A model generated the notes under the pieces. It worked only from the letters and a program-made list of their open reading frames with translations, made no database searches and was not told the DNA's origin. A stretch of DNA of 64,000 nt. Source: Luteimonas sp. MC1750. GTDB taxonomy: Bacteria; Pseudomonadota; Gammaproteobacteria; Xanthomonadales; Xanthomonadaceae. Location: assembly GCF_016615955.1 (NCBI RefSeq), contig NZ_CP067113.1:2170001-2234000 (forward strand), written 5' to 3'. Each line of letters opens with the position of its first letter. Within the stretch, counting starts at the first letter, position 1. The position numbers and the translations under genes were made by a program. Shown one piece after another: positions 9,079 through 18,019 of the stretch.

Positions 9079-10133
9079 GCAGCGCCTCCCTTGCCCGCCG
9101 CCTTCGCGAGCGAAGCTCCGAACTCGACCCCGGTGATATGCCGATGCCCCCCGTGGGCGCTGACATGGACGACGATGTCGATGGTCATGGCGAGCAGGCG
9201 ACGGATGGTGTCGAACTCAAGGCCCGCGCCTTCGTCGGAGGCCTTCACCATCAGTGCCAGCTGGTCCCAGGTCTGCGATGTACTTCCGGCATGGCAGCTG
9301 GTGATCGAGCCGGGATGCCCCGACGCGCAGTTGCGGATGAAGTAGAACGCCTCGTCGCCGCGCAGCTCGGCCAGGATGATGCGGTCGGGCTTCATGCGCA
9401 GGCACGCCTCCATGCAGGACTTGGCCGTCACCTTCGCAGTCCCCTGCCCGCCCTTCGAATACAGCAGGTGCACGGCGTTGGGTTGGCTGATGAACAGTTC
9501 ACGGGCGTCCTCGATGGTGACCAGGCGCTCGTTGGCCGGAATGTGCTCCACCAGCGCCTTCATGAGCGTGGTCTTGCCGCTTCCGGTTGCGCCGGAGACG
9601 ACGATGTTCCGTCGCAGCTGCACCGCACGCCGGAAGAACTCCGCATGGCGGCCAGCGGAATGGAGTTCAAGCAGCGCGTCGTCGTCCTTGCACGTGCCGC
9701 GTCCGGAGCGCATCGACGCGAAGAACCCTTCCGACTCATAGTCATCCAGCCGACGGACCTGGCGTGACGGAAGCCGGATGGTGATGGACACCGCGCCAGC
9801 CTCGCACGCGGGCGGAATCACGAACTGCGCACGCTGACCGGTCGGAAAGGTCAGCGAGACCACGGGCTCCGCGTCGGTGATGCGCTGGCCGGTGTCGCTT
9901 TCGTTCACGACGGCCGTACAGAACTGGCGCGCCCGTTCCAGGCTCAGGCCGGGCACCGCCACGCGCTGCCAGCCGCCGCGCCGCTCCAGCCAGACTTCAC
10001 CCGGGCGGTTGATGCAGATCTCGGTGACATCCGTTGCATCCATGTACGCCGCGATGCCCAGCGCCTGGTACTGGTAGTCGAGGAAGGCGGCGCCCCCGGA
10101 AGGCTGCAGCGCATGGGCAGGAACGGCCATCAC
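9075..10133 (-). CDS. virB11: Type IV secretion ATPase VirB11
   Basis: A 352-residue hexameric ATPase of the VirB11/PulE family at the cytoplasmic face of the inner membrane. It has an N-terminal domain (VTEICINRPGEVWLERRGGW), Walker A GATGSGKTTLMK near residue 184, an Asp box TIEDARELF, and the His-box region GHPGSITSCHAGST near 290. Length matches the family. It overlaps both virB10 upstream and virB1 downstream by 4 bases. Confidence 0.95.
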   Translation of the reverse strand: MMAVPAHALQPSGGAAFLDYQYQALGIAAYMDATDVTEICINRPGEVWLERRGGWQRVAVPGLSLERARQFCTAVVNESDTGQRITDAEPVVSLTFPTGQRAQFVIPPACEAGAVSITIRLPSRQVRRLDDYESEGFFASMRSGRGTCKDDDALLELHSAGRHAEFFRRAVQLRRNIVVSGATGSGKTTLMKALVEHIPANERLVTIEDARELFISQPNAVHLLYSKGGQGTAKVTAKSCMEACLRMKPDRIILAELRGDEAFYFIRNCASGHPGSITSCHAGSTSQTWDQLALMVKASDEGAGLEFDTIRRLLAMTIDIVVHVSAHGGHRHITGVEFGASLAKAAGKGGAA

Positions 10134-11278
10134 AGTCGCGCCACGACCGCGGAGAAGTCCACGTCACGGGCCACGTAGACGTTGAGCAGCGTGCCCTGTC
10201 GGATCGTGACGGTCGGAGGCCGGCGGTTGTCCAGCGCCTGGTTGGCGAGCCGCTCCAGCGTGCGCGCGGTGCTGCTTTCATAGGGAGACTGCAGCACAAC
10301 CCCACCTTCTCCGATCACCGTGCTGGCTGGGCCCTCCTTGGCTGCCGCATATTTGAAGGCATCGCTGACCAGGCTGACCAGCAGCGCAGAGCCGATCCTC
10401 GAACCCCAGTGCGCGCTGTAGTGGCCGGGATGACCGGCCCCGCCCAGGCCGTCCACTCCCGGACTTGCCATGCTGATGTCGATCCCGTTGGGCGTGGTGA
10501 TGCGGTCCCAGACCACGGCCACGCGGGGGCCCAGCGGTTCCGAGTCATAGCGACCAAGCACCTTGGAGCCGCTTGGCAGCAGGAGGCGGCGACCGTTGAT
10601 CGAATACACGGGTTCGGTCACCACGCACGAGGTGAAACCCGGCACGTCGGTGACGATGCGTGTTTCCAGCACGCAGCGGATGTAGGTCCCGCGCACCAGC
10701 AGCGCGTCCGGCCGGGCGATGGGGCGTGCCGCCGTGGTCGCAGCCGCTGCGGGCGCCTCCGTATCCTGCGTCTCGGCGCCGGGCAGGCCGGCCAGCATCG
10801 CCTGCATATAGGGGTTGGATGCCTGGCTCGTATCGGTGGTGCTGCTGCGGCGATCACGGAGGCTCGGTCCGGACGGAGCCTGCACAAGCGACGGTGAAGG
10901 CATGCTCCAGGGCGACGGCCGCAGCGTCGACGGTTCACCGGAAGGCAGCGGCACGACGGGCACGGGCTCCATCGGCATCGGCACGGGCGGCAGCGACGGT
11001 TCGGCTGTCACGCCGATGCGCGGCAGCTCCGGAATCACGACCTCCTGCTCGCGTGGCGCCTGCGTGGCCGCCTCGTCGCCGCCAACCGCACGGAGCATGC
11101 CGACGATGGCGAGCACCAGCAGGAGGACGATCGCCGCGAGGAACACCAGCGCCTTGCGGTTGAGCCGCTGCACGTCCTCCGGCCGCAGCACGGGGGCCGA
11201 TGCGTCCAGGTCGGGCGCGGCCTGACGCGCCGCATAGTGACCAGGTCCTGCAGCCCCCTGCTCGCTCGATGCCGTCAT
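10130..11278 (-). CDS. virB10: Type IV secretion core-complex protein VirB10/TrbI
   Basis: A 382-residue protein spanning both membranes. It has a short cytoplasmic N-terminus, one transmembrane helix (LVFLAAIVLLLVLAIVGML, about residues 43-62), a Pro-rich periplasmic linker (VPMPMEPVPVVPLPSGE) and a C-terminal VirB10/TrbI barrel domain starting near residue 190. That domain contains LPSGSKVLGRYDSEP and VVWDRITTPNGIDISM, typical of the family. VirB10 forms the outer-membrane core with VirB7 and VirB9 and senses ATPase activity. It overlaps virB9 and virB11 by 4 bases each. Confidence 0.93.
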   Translation of the reverse strand: MTASSEQGAAGPGHYAARQAAPDLDASAPVLRPEDVQRLNRKALVFLAAIVLLLVLAIVGMLRAVGGDEAATQAPREQEVVIPELPRIGVTAEPSLPPVPMPMEPVPVVPLPSGEPSTLRPSPWSMPSPSLVQAPSGPSLRDRRSSTTDTSQASNPYMQAMLAGLPGAETQDTEAPAAAATTAARPIARPDALLVRGTYIRCVLETRIVTDVPGFTSCVVTEPVYSINGRRLLLPSGSKVLGRYDSEPLGPRVAVVWDRITTPNGIDISMASPGVDGLGGAGHPGHYSAHWGSRIGSALLVSLVSDAFKYAAAKEGPASTVIGEGGVVLQSPYESSTARTLERLANQALDNRRPPTVTIRQGTLLNVYVARDVDFSAVVARL

Positions 11279-12045
11279 CGCGCCGTCCTCCTGATTCCAA
11301 CCACGTCATCGCCATGGCGCACCACGAGGAACGGCCAGGTGCCGTGCACGATGAGCACATCGCCTTCGACGGTGGTGTTGACCACGAACTCGTCCCCGTC
11401 CCGGCTGCTCCGTCCGAACACGGCCGGAAAGGTCCCCGTCGGCAGCGCCACCTGGCGGCTCATGCGCAGATAGGTGAAGCGGCCATCGTCGTAGACGTGC
11501 ATCGGCACGAGCCAGGGCGGCGCCCGGCGGGCCGCCACGTCGTAATCGAAGTTGTAGAGCCTGTCCGGCGACAGGGCCGTGCTTTGTCCAGGCTCGACGG
11601 GCGCGGCCGCTTCCTCCGCGGGTCCGAATGCCGCGTCGGCCGGATAGCGGAAGCCGACGCGGTACTGCACCCCGGCGCGCCGGACCTGGTCGAGACTGGT
11701 CCAGTCCGCGGCCACCACCTTCAGTTCGAAGATGTAGGCATGCGCGCGCGTGCGCACCAGCATGTTGGTGTCGACGTCGCCATCCCGGGGGCGGAGGTAG
11801 AACACATTCCCGCGCCGAGTCAGGTCCCAGCCGCTGCTGAATCCGGTGCTGAAGTCGAGGATCTCTTCCGCCGGATCGAGTTCGATCTGGGTGGTGATGC
11901 CCAACGCGGTGCGCACCGGGTAAATGCCGCCGGGGACGTAGTCGAAGGTATCCACCTGCGGAGGCGCAGCGCCCTGCTGCGCAGTGGCTGCCGGAGGCGA
12001 GAGCAGGCCTGCGCAGAGCACCAACCCGGCGAGGAACGATTTCAT
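11275..12045 (-). CDS. virB9: Type IV secretion core-complex protein VirB9/TrbG
   Basis: A 256-residue periplasmic/outer-membrane protein with a clear signal peptide (MKSFLAGLVLCAGLLSPPAATA). It has the VirB9/CagX fold: an N-terminal beta domain (IYPVRTALGITTQIELDPAEE) and a C-terminal domain (YNFDYDVA...WLVPMHVYDDGRFTYLRM) that binds VirB7. It overlaps virB8 and virB10 by 4 bases. Complete and typical. Confidence 0.92.
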   Translation of the reverse strand: MKSFLAGLVLCAGLLSPPAATAQQGAAPPQVDTFDYVPGGIYPVRTALGITTQIELDPAEEILDFSTGFSSGWDLTRRGNVFYLRPRDGDVDTNMLVRTRAHAYIFELKVVAADWTSLDQVRRAGVQYRVGFRYPADAAFGPAEEAAAPVEPGQSTALSPDRLYNFDYDVAARRAPPWLVPMHVYDDGRFTYLRMSRQVALPTGTFPAVFGRSSRDGDEFVVNTTVEGDVLIVHGTWPFLVVRHGDDVVGIRRTAR

Positions 12046-12887
12046 GGTGCGCCCTCCGCTTGCGCCGACACCGCCGGCCCGTCGCCCATGACCGGCAGGG
12101 GGTTTACCGGCTCTTCCGCGGAAGGCGCGCTGCTGAAGACTTCCGGCTCGCTCTCCGCAGGAGGCACGGCCGCGAAATCGGCGTCGACGCGGTAGCTGGT
12201 GACCTGGAAGCCCAGCGGGTTCTCCAGCCTGTCCGGTTCGTCCATGCGCAGCGCCAGGTTGTAGCCGAAGCCAAGCGTCGCGATGCGGCTGTCCAGCGGC
12301 CGGGTGGCACCGCTGGCCTTGTCGTAGACGCTGCGCTGGAAACGCACGGTCGCGCCGCTCGGGATGCCATCGGGTCCATCGATGAGCTGGATGCTCAGGA
12401 TCCGCACGCGGATGGCGCGGCTCCGGCCATAGGTACTGAACGGGCTTGACGGGTTGTTGGCCGCATGGAGCGCGGCGTATTCCTTGCCGACCTCCGGTGC
12501 CGACATCGCGTGCACGGCGCGCCAGTCACGCAGGTTCATCATCGCCACGTCGTAGGACTCGCGCAGCGTGATGAAGCTGGCGACGTTCGCGCGGGCGATC
12601 GCCTCGCTCGCGCTGAGGCTGCGATGGCGGAAGTTCTCGTCCAGCCGCGCCACGGTGGCGTTGCCGCTGGAGGCATCAGCCATCACCAGGAACGGCACGC
12701 GCTCCTTCAGCGGCATCACCTTGAAATAGCCGGCCCCCAGCAGCAGCGCGAGGGTCGAGGCCGTGGCCGCAACCCACCAGGCGCGCCGCTCGCTGCGAGC
12801 CGCGAGGTCCGCAATGCTGGTTTCATAGTTGACCGCGCGGGCGACCGCATCCCCGATCGCCGGCCCTGGCTGCTTCTGCTTGAACAT
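12042..12887 (-). CDS. virB8: Type IV secretion inner-membrane protein VirB8
   Basis: A 281-residue bitopic protein: cytoplasmic N-terminus, one transmembrane helix (WWVAATASTLALLLGAGYF, about 37-55), and a periplasmic NTF2-like VirB8 domain (SYDVAMMNLRDW; IRVRILSIQLID; ATVRFQRSVYDK; LALRMDEPDRLENPLGFQVTSYRVD). The C-terminus is a Pro/Glu-rich extension. The frame is open to 12917; the ATG at 12887 (MFKQKQPGPAIGDAV) resembles the Xanthomonas homologues and is chosen. It follows virB7 by 42 bases. Confidence 0.9.
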   Translation of the reverse strand: MFKQKQPGPAIGDAVARAVNYETSIADLAARSERRAWWVAATASTLALLLGAGYFKVMPLKERVPFLVMADASSGNATVARLDENFRHRSLSASEAIARANVASFITLRESYDVAMMNLRDWRAVHAMSAPEVGKEYAALHAANNPSSPFSTYGRSRAIRVRILSIQLIDGPDGIPSGATVRFQRSVYDKASGATRPLDSRIATLGFGYNLALRMDEPDRLENPLGFQVTSYRVDADFAAVPPAESEPEVFSSAPSAEEPVNPLPVMGDGPAVSAQAEGAP

Positions 12888-12929
12888 TCTGCAATCCGTG
12901 CAATGTCCCGCGTCCATGTGCTGCGCCTG

Positions 12930-13346
12930 TCAGCTCCCCGGCGCACCCCGTGCCACGACCACCAGGCGCTCACCCTCCAGCCGCATGACGACGCCTTGAG
13001 CATCGAATGCCTGGGCCAGCTGCGCGAGCGCATCGGCAAGCGCGTGCGCACGCACGCCACGCACGGGCTGGTGCAGGCTGAAGTCCGATGGATGCCGGTA
13101 GTCCAGTTCGCTGCCGCTGTCACGCGCCCAGCGCGTGAGCAGGGTATGCAGCGTGCCGTCCATGGGCGACGCCTGGTAGACAGGCGTGACGGCCAGCGGG
13201 ATGGCTTCCGTCGTGACCGCGTAAGCGTTCACGGGCGCCCAGCGCCCGCTGAAATCACGCGCCTCGCGACCGGCGCAGGCGGATGTTCCCGCCAGCGCCG
13301 TCGCGACCACGGCCACCCAGGCCAATCTGTCGGGCTTCCTGCCCAT
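12930..13346 (-). CDS. virB7: VirB7 lipoprotein with C-terminal N0-like domain
   Basis: A 138-residue lipoprotein with a signal peptide and lipobox (VVATALAGTSACAG; lipidated Cys about residue 24). After a linker containing NAYAVTTEAIPL (probable VirB9-binding segment) comes a small globular domain (LHTLLTRWARDSGSELDYRH...ALADALAQLAQAF...GERLVVV). This resembles the N0 domain of secretins and TonB receptors. The X. citri chromosomal T4SS VirB7 has this unusual added N0 domain and about 139 residues, a close architectural match. It is the first gene of the operon. The ATG at 13346 was chosen over one at 13433. Confidence 0.8.
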   Translation of the reverse strand: MGRKPDRLAWVAVVATALAGTSACAGREARDFSGRWAPVNAYAVTTEAIPLAVTPVYQASPMDGTLHTLLTRWARDSGSELDYRHPSDFSLHQPVRGVRAHALADALAQLAQAFDAQGVVMRLEGERLVVVARGAPGS

Positions 13347-13617
13347 TCCACCTCTCCCTGGCCTAAACCCCTGAATCAAAGCGGCCGGAACGATCCTTGT
13401 CCTCGGCCGTGCTGCCCCGTCCGCCACGTTCACCGCGGCTGCGCGACCTGTTGCTCCCCTCGCGCCACGCTTCGAACGCTACGCCCGCGCCGGTTGCGGT
13501 TCAATACGGGTCTTGCTGCATTTGTGTGACTTGGGCCAGAGAACAGAGAAGTCTGACGAGGCTTTCAGATGCATGCGAGCCATCGAAGCCGTCATTCGCG
13601 GGCCGTATCATGTGCGC

Positions 13618-14889
13618 ATGCATCCATTCGCACCTTGCGCGGCCGGGCGCGCCGCCTTTTCCGCCATCCTCGCCATCGTCCTGTCCGCCTGCAGCGCGGG
13701 GCCCGACGCTCGCCTGGCGGACGCCTCCGGACACGTGGTGGCGCGGACGCCCGCGCTGCTCCTGATCTCGATCGACGGCCTGCATCCCGACCGGATCAAC
13801 ATGGCGGACGCGCCCCACGTCGCGCGCCTCGCCGCTTCCGGCGTCCAGGCGCGCTGGATGACACCGTCCTACCCCAGCCTCACCTTCCCCAACCACTACA
13901 CCATCGCCACCGGCCTGCGCCCGGACCGCCATGGCATCGTCCACAACTCGATGCACGACGCCGAGCTCGGCACCTTCCGCCTCTCCGACCGCGACGCGGT
14001 GGGCACCAGCGACTGGTGGGGCGGCGAGCCGATCTGGGTGGGCGCGGAGAAGGCCGGCCTGCCCACGGCCACGATGTTCTGGCCCGGCTCGGAAGCCGAA
14101 GTGGCCGGCGTGCGGCCCACGCGCTGGCACGTGTACGAGGAGTCGGTCCCGGCCGCCGAGCGTGCGGCCACGGTGGCCGACTGGCTGCTGGAAGGCGAGG
14201 CGACGCGCCCGCGCCTGGCCACGCTCTACTTCCACGCCGTCGACACCGCGGCGCATACGCAAGGGCCGGATTCCGAAGAGGCCCGCGAAGCGCTGGCGGA
14301 CATCGACGCCGCCATCGGCGAGCTGCTCGACCGGCTGCAGCGCGGCGGCCGGCTGGCGCACACCAACATCATCCTGGTCTCCGACCACGGCATGGCGCCG
14401 GTGCCGCCGGGACAGCAGGTTTCCGTCGGCGACATGGTGACGATGGAGGAGGCCCGCCTGGCCAGCATCGGCCAGGTGATCCAGGTGCAGCCCAATCCGG
14501 GTTTCGAGGCCCGGGTGGAGGCGCGCCTGCTGGGACGCCACGACCACTACGAGTGCTGGCGTCGCGACGCCCTGCCCGCGCGCTGGCACTACGGCACGCA
14601 TCCGCGCATCCCCGCCATCGTCTGCCAGATGGACGAGGGCTGGGACGCGCTGCCGCCGCAGGTGATGGCGGCGCGCGCCGAAGGCGGCACGCGCGGCTCG
14701 CACGGCTACGACCCGGCGCTGCCGTCGATGCGCGCGGTGTTCATCGCCAGCGGCCCGGCGTTCCGCCAGGGCGCGGTCATCGATCCGATCGACAACGTCG
14801 ACGTCTATCCGCTGATGGTGCGCCTGCTCGGGATTCCCGCCGCCGAGAACGACGGCGACGACCAGGCCCTGCTGCCGGCGCTGCGTTGA
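13618..14889 (+). CDS. Nucleotide pyrophosphatase/phosphodiesterase family lipoprotein
   Basis: A 423-residue alkaline-phosphatase-superfamily enzyme of the NPP type, predicted to be a lipoprotein (lipobox VLSACSAG, Cys25). It shows the metal-binding Asp in LISIDGLHPD (Asp53), nucleophile Thr89 in PSLTFPNHYT, and later ligands in YFHAVDTAAHTQGP and LVSDHGMAPV. NPPs hydrolyse nucleotide phosphodiesters or related substrates; a Xanthomonas NPP is structurally characterised. The ATG at 13618 is used because it begins the signal peptide. It is divergent from virB7 across a 271-base gap, with no functional link evident. Confidence 0.88.
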   Translation: MHPFAPCAAGRAAFSAILAIVLSACSAGPDARLADASGHVVARTPALLLISIDGLHPDRINMADAPHVARLAASGVQARWMTPSYPSLTFPNHYTIATGLRPDRHGIVHNSMHDAELGTFRLSDRDAVGTSDWWGGEPIWVGAEKAGLPTATMFWPGSEAEVAGVRPTRWHVYEESVPAAERAATVADWLLEGEATRPRLATLYFHAVDTAAHTQGPDSEEAREALADIDAAIGELLDRLQRGGRLAHTNIILVSDHGMAPVPPGQQVSVGDMVTMEEARLASIGQVIQVQPNPGFEARVEARLLGRHDHYECWRRDALPARWHYGTHPRIPAIVCQMDEGWDALPPQVMAARAEGGTRGSHGYDPALPSMRAVFIASGPAFRQGAVIDPIDNVDVYPLMVRLLGIPAAENDGDDQALLPALR

Positions 14890-14975
14890 GCGGAACGGTC
14901 GGGCGCGGGCAGCGCCTCTTCGGTGGCTGCGCGCCCCGTGCTTCACCGGGCCGGGCCCGGGCGCCGGTGCCGCGC

Positions 14976-16238
14976 TCAGGCGGCGGCGGTGACCACGATC
15001 TCGACCTTCCAGCCCGGGTCGGCCAGGCGGGCTTCGACGGTGGCCCGCGCCGGTGCGTGGCCCGGGACCACCCACGCGTCCCACGCACGGTTCATCCCGT
15101 CGAAATCGGCGATGTCGGCCAGGTAGACCTGCGCGCGCAGGATCCGCGTGCGGTCGGTCCCGGCCTGCTGCAGCAGCGCGTCGATCGCCTCCAGCACCTC
15201 GCGGGTCTGGACCTCGATGTCCGCGCCCGCGGTTTCCGGCACCTGGCCGGCCAGGTGGACGACCCCGGCATGGATGCAGGCCTCGGACATGCGCGGGCCG
15301 GCGTCGATGCGCGAGACGTGCTGCGCCAGCGCGAAGTCGAGCGCGGCGCGCACGGCCACGGCCTGGGCAAGGTTGCACTGCTCGGGCGTCGCGCGCGGGC
15401 TGTCCGGATAGACCTCGGTGGTCGTGGTGTAACGGGCGCCGGAAACGCCGGCGCACAGCCCCAGGGCGACGACGTCGTACTCGATGACCCCCGGCGCCAC
15501 CACCGGCGAGCCGATCAGCGTGCCGTCCGGATCCGCCGGTGCGATGTGGGTGACCCGCGCCACCGCGTCGATCACCGCCTTCTGGAACGCCGGGCGCGGG
15601 TTGCGGCTGTCGTCGACCAGGTAGAAGCCGTCGGGAATCGTGCCGGGCTCGAAGGCCTTGCCGTCGCGCGCGGCGAGCGCCGGGCGGAACTCGCTCTCGT
15701 CGCTGCCGGTGGTTTCATGCAGGTCGACGTGCACCAGCACGCGGCCGCGCAGCGGCGCGACCAGGTCCATCAGTGCCGCCGACTCGCGGGCGGGGCTGTC
15801 CGGACGGAATGCGCGGTTGGGATCGACGGCCTCGGCATTCCAGCGCTGGAAGCGCTCGTAGCCCCATGGGCTGACGCAGGGGACGATAAGCAGGTTGGCG
15901 CGCCCGGCCCAGGCACCCGCATCCTCGCCAGCGAACCGCAGTGCACCGTGCACGCCGCTGGTCTCGTAACCGTGCACGCCACCGGTGACCAGGGCCACCG
16001 GAAGCGCTTCGTCCCAATCGCGGCTGCGCAGGGCGAACAGCGGGTAGCGGCCGTCCGCTCCGTAGTCCAGTTCGCCGTACTGCACGACGTCGTAGCGCTC
16101 GCGCAGCCCGTCGATCGCGGTGACCACATCGTCGCGGTAGCTGCGCTGGATGCGCTGGCGCGCGCGCCAGGCGGTTGTTTCAGCGGCACCCCAAGGCGTG
16201 CCCGGGGTACCGATGGTGTCGAGGCTGGTCTGGTTCAT
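14976..16238 (-). CDS. M14-type (AspA/AstE-like) metallopeptidase fused to a RidA domain
   Basis: A 420-residue two-domain protein. Residues 1-300 resemble M14/succinylglutamate-desuccinylase-like zinc hydrolases: GGVHGYETSG gives His89 and Glu92, DLHETT gives His174, and DPNRAF matches the substrate-binding NRxF. The last ~115 residues are a RidA/YjgF domain (ACIHAGVVHLAGQVPETAG; LADIADFDGMNRAWDAW; PARATVEARLADPGWKVEI) with the conserved Arg of active RidA proteins. No signal peptide, so cytosolic. The join is in one frame without a stop or obvious frameshift. Substrate unknown; a role in cleaving an acyl or amino-acid conjugate and clearing a reactive enamine product would be speculative. 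Confidence 0.82.
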   Translation of the reverse strand: MNQTSLDTIGTPGTPWGAAETTAWRARQRIQRSYRDDVVTAIDGLRERYDVVQYGELDYGADGRYPLFALRSRDWDEALPVALVTGGVHGYETSGVHGALRFAGEDAGAWAGRANLLIVPCVSPWGYERFQRWNAEAVDPNRAFRPDSPARESAALMDLVAPLRGRVLVHVDLHETTGSDESEFRPALAARDGKAFEPGTIPDGFYLVDDSRNPRPAFQKAVIDAVARVTHIAPADPDGTLIGSPVVAPGVIEYDVVALGLCAGVSGARYTTTTEVYPDSPRATPEQCNLAQAVAVRAALDFALAQHVSRIDAGPRMSEACIHAGVVHLAGQVPETAGADIEVQTREVLEAIDALLQQAGTDRTRILRAQVYLADIADFDGMNRAWDAWVVPGHAPARATVEARLADPGWKVEIVVTAAA

Positions 16239-16287
16239 GCCCCCATTCTAGGGCTTCATGTCCAGCTGCCCGTGTCCGTGGCCGCCC

Positions 16288-17955
16288 TCAGTCGCGCGGC
16301 CCGCGCAGGATCTGCCCGCCCTGGTGGAGCTCCAGCGATGCGACGCCACCCTCCACGCCGCGGATGAACACGATGCCGATGCCGAAGGCCGGTGCATCGA
16401 AGCGGTCGGGGCCGGCGGCCTCGAGCGCGAACTCGCCCTGTCCGGTCGCCTGGGCGAACAGACCGCCATCGCGGCCGCGTACGCTCAGCACGAAGCCCGG
16501 CATGAGCGTGTAGTCACCGGCATACGCCGCGAGCGCGTCGGCCGGGAGTGCCTGCCGCCGCGGCGCGACCCCGTCGGCATCCAGCCGCGTGGCCGGCATC
16601 GCGCCACCGCCCTGCATCCAGGTGAAGGCATGGCTGCCGTCGGGCCGCCGCTGCGGCTTCAGCAGCGCATCCACCGCGAGCGGATGGAAGTCTCCGGCGC
16701 TGTCGTAGGCCAGCTCGAACTCCGGCTGCCCCTCCGCCTGCGCGAACAGCTTGCCGCCGCGCTGGCGCAGGCTGATCTTCATCATTCCCTGCAGCTGGTA
16801 CTCGCCGGCCAGGCCGTCGAGCAGGGCCGGCGGTGGAGCCGCTGCGGTCCGTGGCTTGCCAAGCGGCAGCGACGCGTCCACCAGGTGCAGCGCGAGGCTG
16901 CCCAGGCCGCCGATGGCGGTCCAGCTGGTGTCGGACAGCACCACCACCCCGCGCCCGGCCTGGCGGTCGACCGAGACGAAGGAGGAGAACCCGCCCGTGC
17001 CGCCCTCGTGCACCAGCACGCTGCGGCCGGCCACCGGCATCAGCATCCAGTTCATCGCCATCGGCGGCTGCCCGCCGAGCGGCTGCTGCGCCAGTTCGAT
17101 CGCCGCCTGCAGCGGGGTTTCCGACGGGTCCAGGTTGGCGTGCACATAGGCGACCATGTCGTCGAGCGTGGCGCGCACGCCGCCGGCACCGGCAAGCTCC
17201 GTCGGAAGGGTCCACGCGGGCGCGGGCAGTCCATTGGGGGTATGGCCGCCGGCCGCGCGCGTGCCATCGGGTCGCCGCGCGATGTAGGCGCCCTCCATCC
17301 CCAGCGGCTCGAACAGGCGGGTGCGCACCAGGGTCTCGAAGTCGAGCCCGGCGCGATGGGCCACGGCATGCGACAGCAGCATGGAGGCGAAGTTGGAGTA
17401 CGCGAACCGCGTACCCGGCGCTTCCGCCAGGTGCACGTCGCCAAGCGACGCCAGCAGGTCCTCGAGCGTCAGGGCGGCATAGGGATCGGCCGGATTCGGG
17501 ACCTGCATGCGCGACGGCAGCGCCGGCAGTCCACTGGTATGCATGACCACGTGGCGCAGCAGGATCGGTTGCCCCTCAAACTCCGGCACCGTGGTACCGG
17601 CCGGGAGCCACGCCGCCAGCGGGTCGTCGAGCGAGCCCTTGCCCTGCACGATGAGGTCGGCCAGGAGGGTCGCGGTCATGGTCTTGGCGACCGATCCGAT
17701 CTCGAAGGCGCTGTCGGGCCCGATGCGCGTCAGCTGCGCGGGGGGGTCGGCACAACGGAAGGCACGCGCCACGGCTCCCTTGTCGATCACGGCCGCCGCC
17801 ATGCACGCGCCCGTGCGGTCGCCGGCCAGACGCTGGTCGACAACCGCGGCGAGCGATGCGTCATCGGCCGCGTGGGCGTTGCACGTCGCGACCATGGCGA
17901 TCGCGATAGTGATGGCGGCAGATACGGGGGCGATCGCGATGTGCCGGGTGACCAT
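16288..17955 (-). CDS. Exported beta-lactamase-fold serine hydrolase
   Basis: A 555-residue protein with a signal peptide (VSAAITIAIAMVATCNAHA) and a class C beta-lactamase/AmpH-like domain: SVAK (Ser88, Lys91), YSN (Tyr186) and a late HEGG motif taking the KTG position. Family members act on peptidoglycan peptides, esters or D-amino-acid peptides. Two related C-terminal modules follow (about 400-465 and 485-555; LAGEYQLQ... and YAGDYTLM...), resembling DUF3471-type beta barrels. The ATG at 17955, preceded by GGAGGA, was chosen over upstream codons. The substrate cannot be read from the sequence. Confidence 0.85.
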   Translation of the reverse strand: MVTRHIAIAPVSAAITIAIAMVATCNAHAADDASLAAVVDQRLAGDRTGACMAAAVIDKGAVARAFRCADPPAQLTRIGPDSAFEIGSVAKTMTATLLADLIVQGKGSLDDPLAAWLPAGTTVPEFEGQPILLRHVVMHTSGLPALPSRMQVPNPADPYAALTLEDLLASLGDVHLAEAPGTRFAYSNFASMLLSHAVAHRAGLDFETLVRTRLFEPLGMEGAYIARRPDGTRAAGGHTPNGLPAPAWTLPTELAGAGGVRATLDDMVAYVHANLDPSETPLQAAIELAQQPLGGQPPMAMNWMLMPVAGRSVLVHEGGTGGFSSFVSVDRQAGRGVVVLSDTSWTAIGGLGSLALHLVDASLPLGKPRTAAAPPPALLDGLAGEYQLQGMMKISLRQRGGKLFAQAEGQPEFELAYDSAGDFHPLAVDALLKPQRRPDGSHAFTWMQGGGAMPATRLDADGVAPRRQALPADALAAYAGDYTLMPGFVLSVRGRDGGLFAQATGQGEFALEAAGPDRFDAPAFGIGIVFIRGVEGGVASLELHQGGQILRGPRD

Positions 17956-18019
17956 GGGTCCTTCCTCCTGTCGATGCTTGCGTGTGGGTGACGAATGCAG
18001 GGCGCGATCTGTGACGCGC

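Noticed and set aside
3351..13346. Integrative conjugative element
   Set aside because: No relaxase, coupling protein, integrase, attachment repeat or cargo typical of ICEs is present, and base composition matches the neighbours. The gene order fits a resident chromosomal T4SS better.
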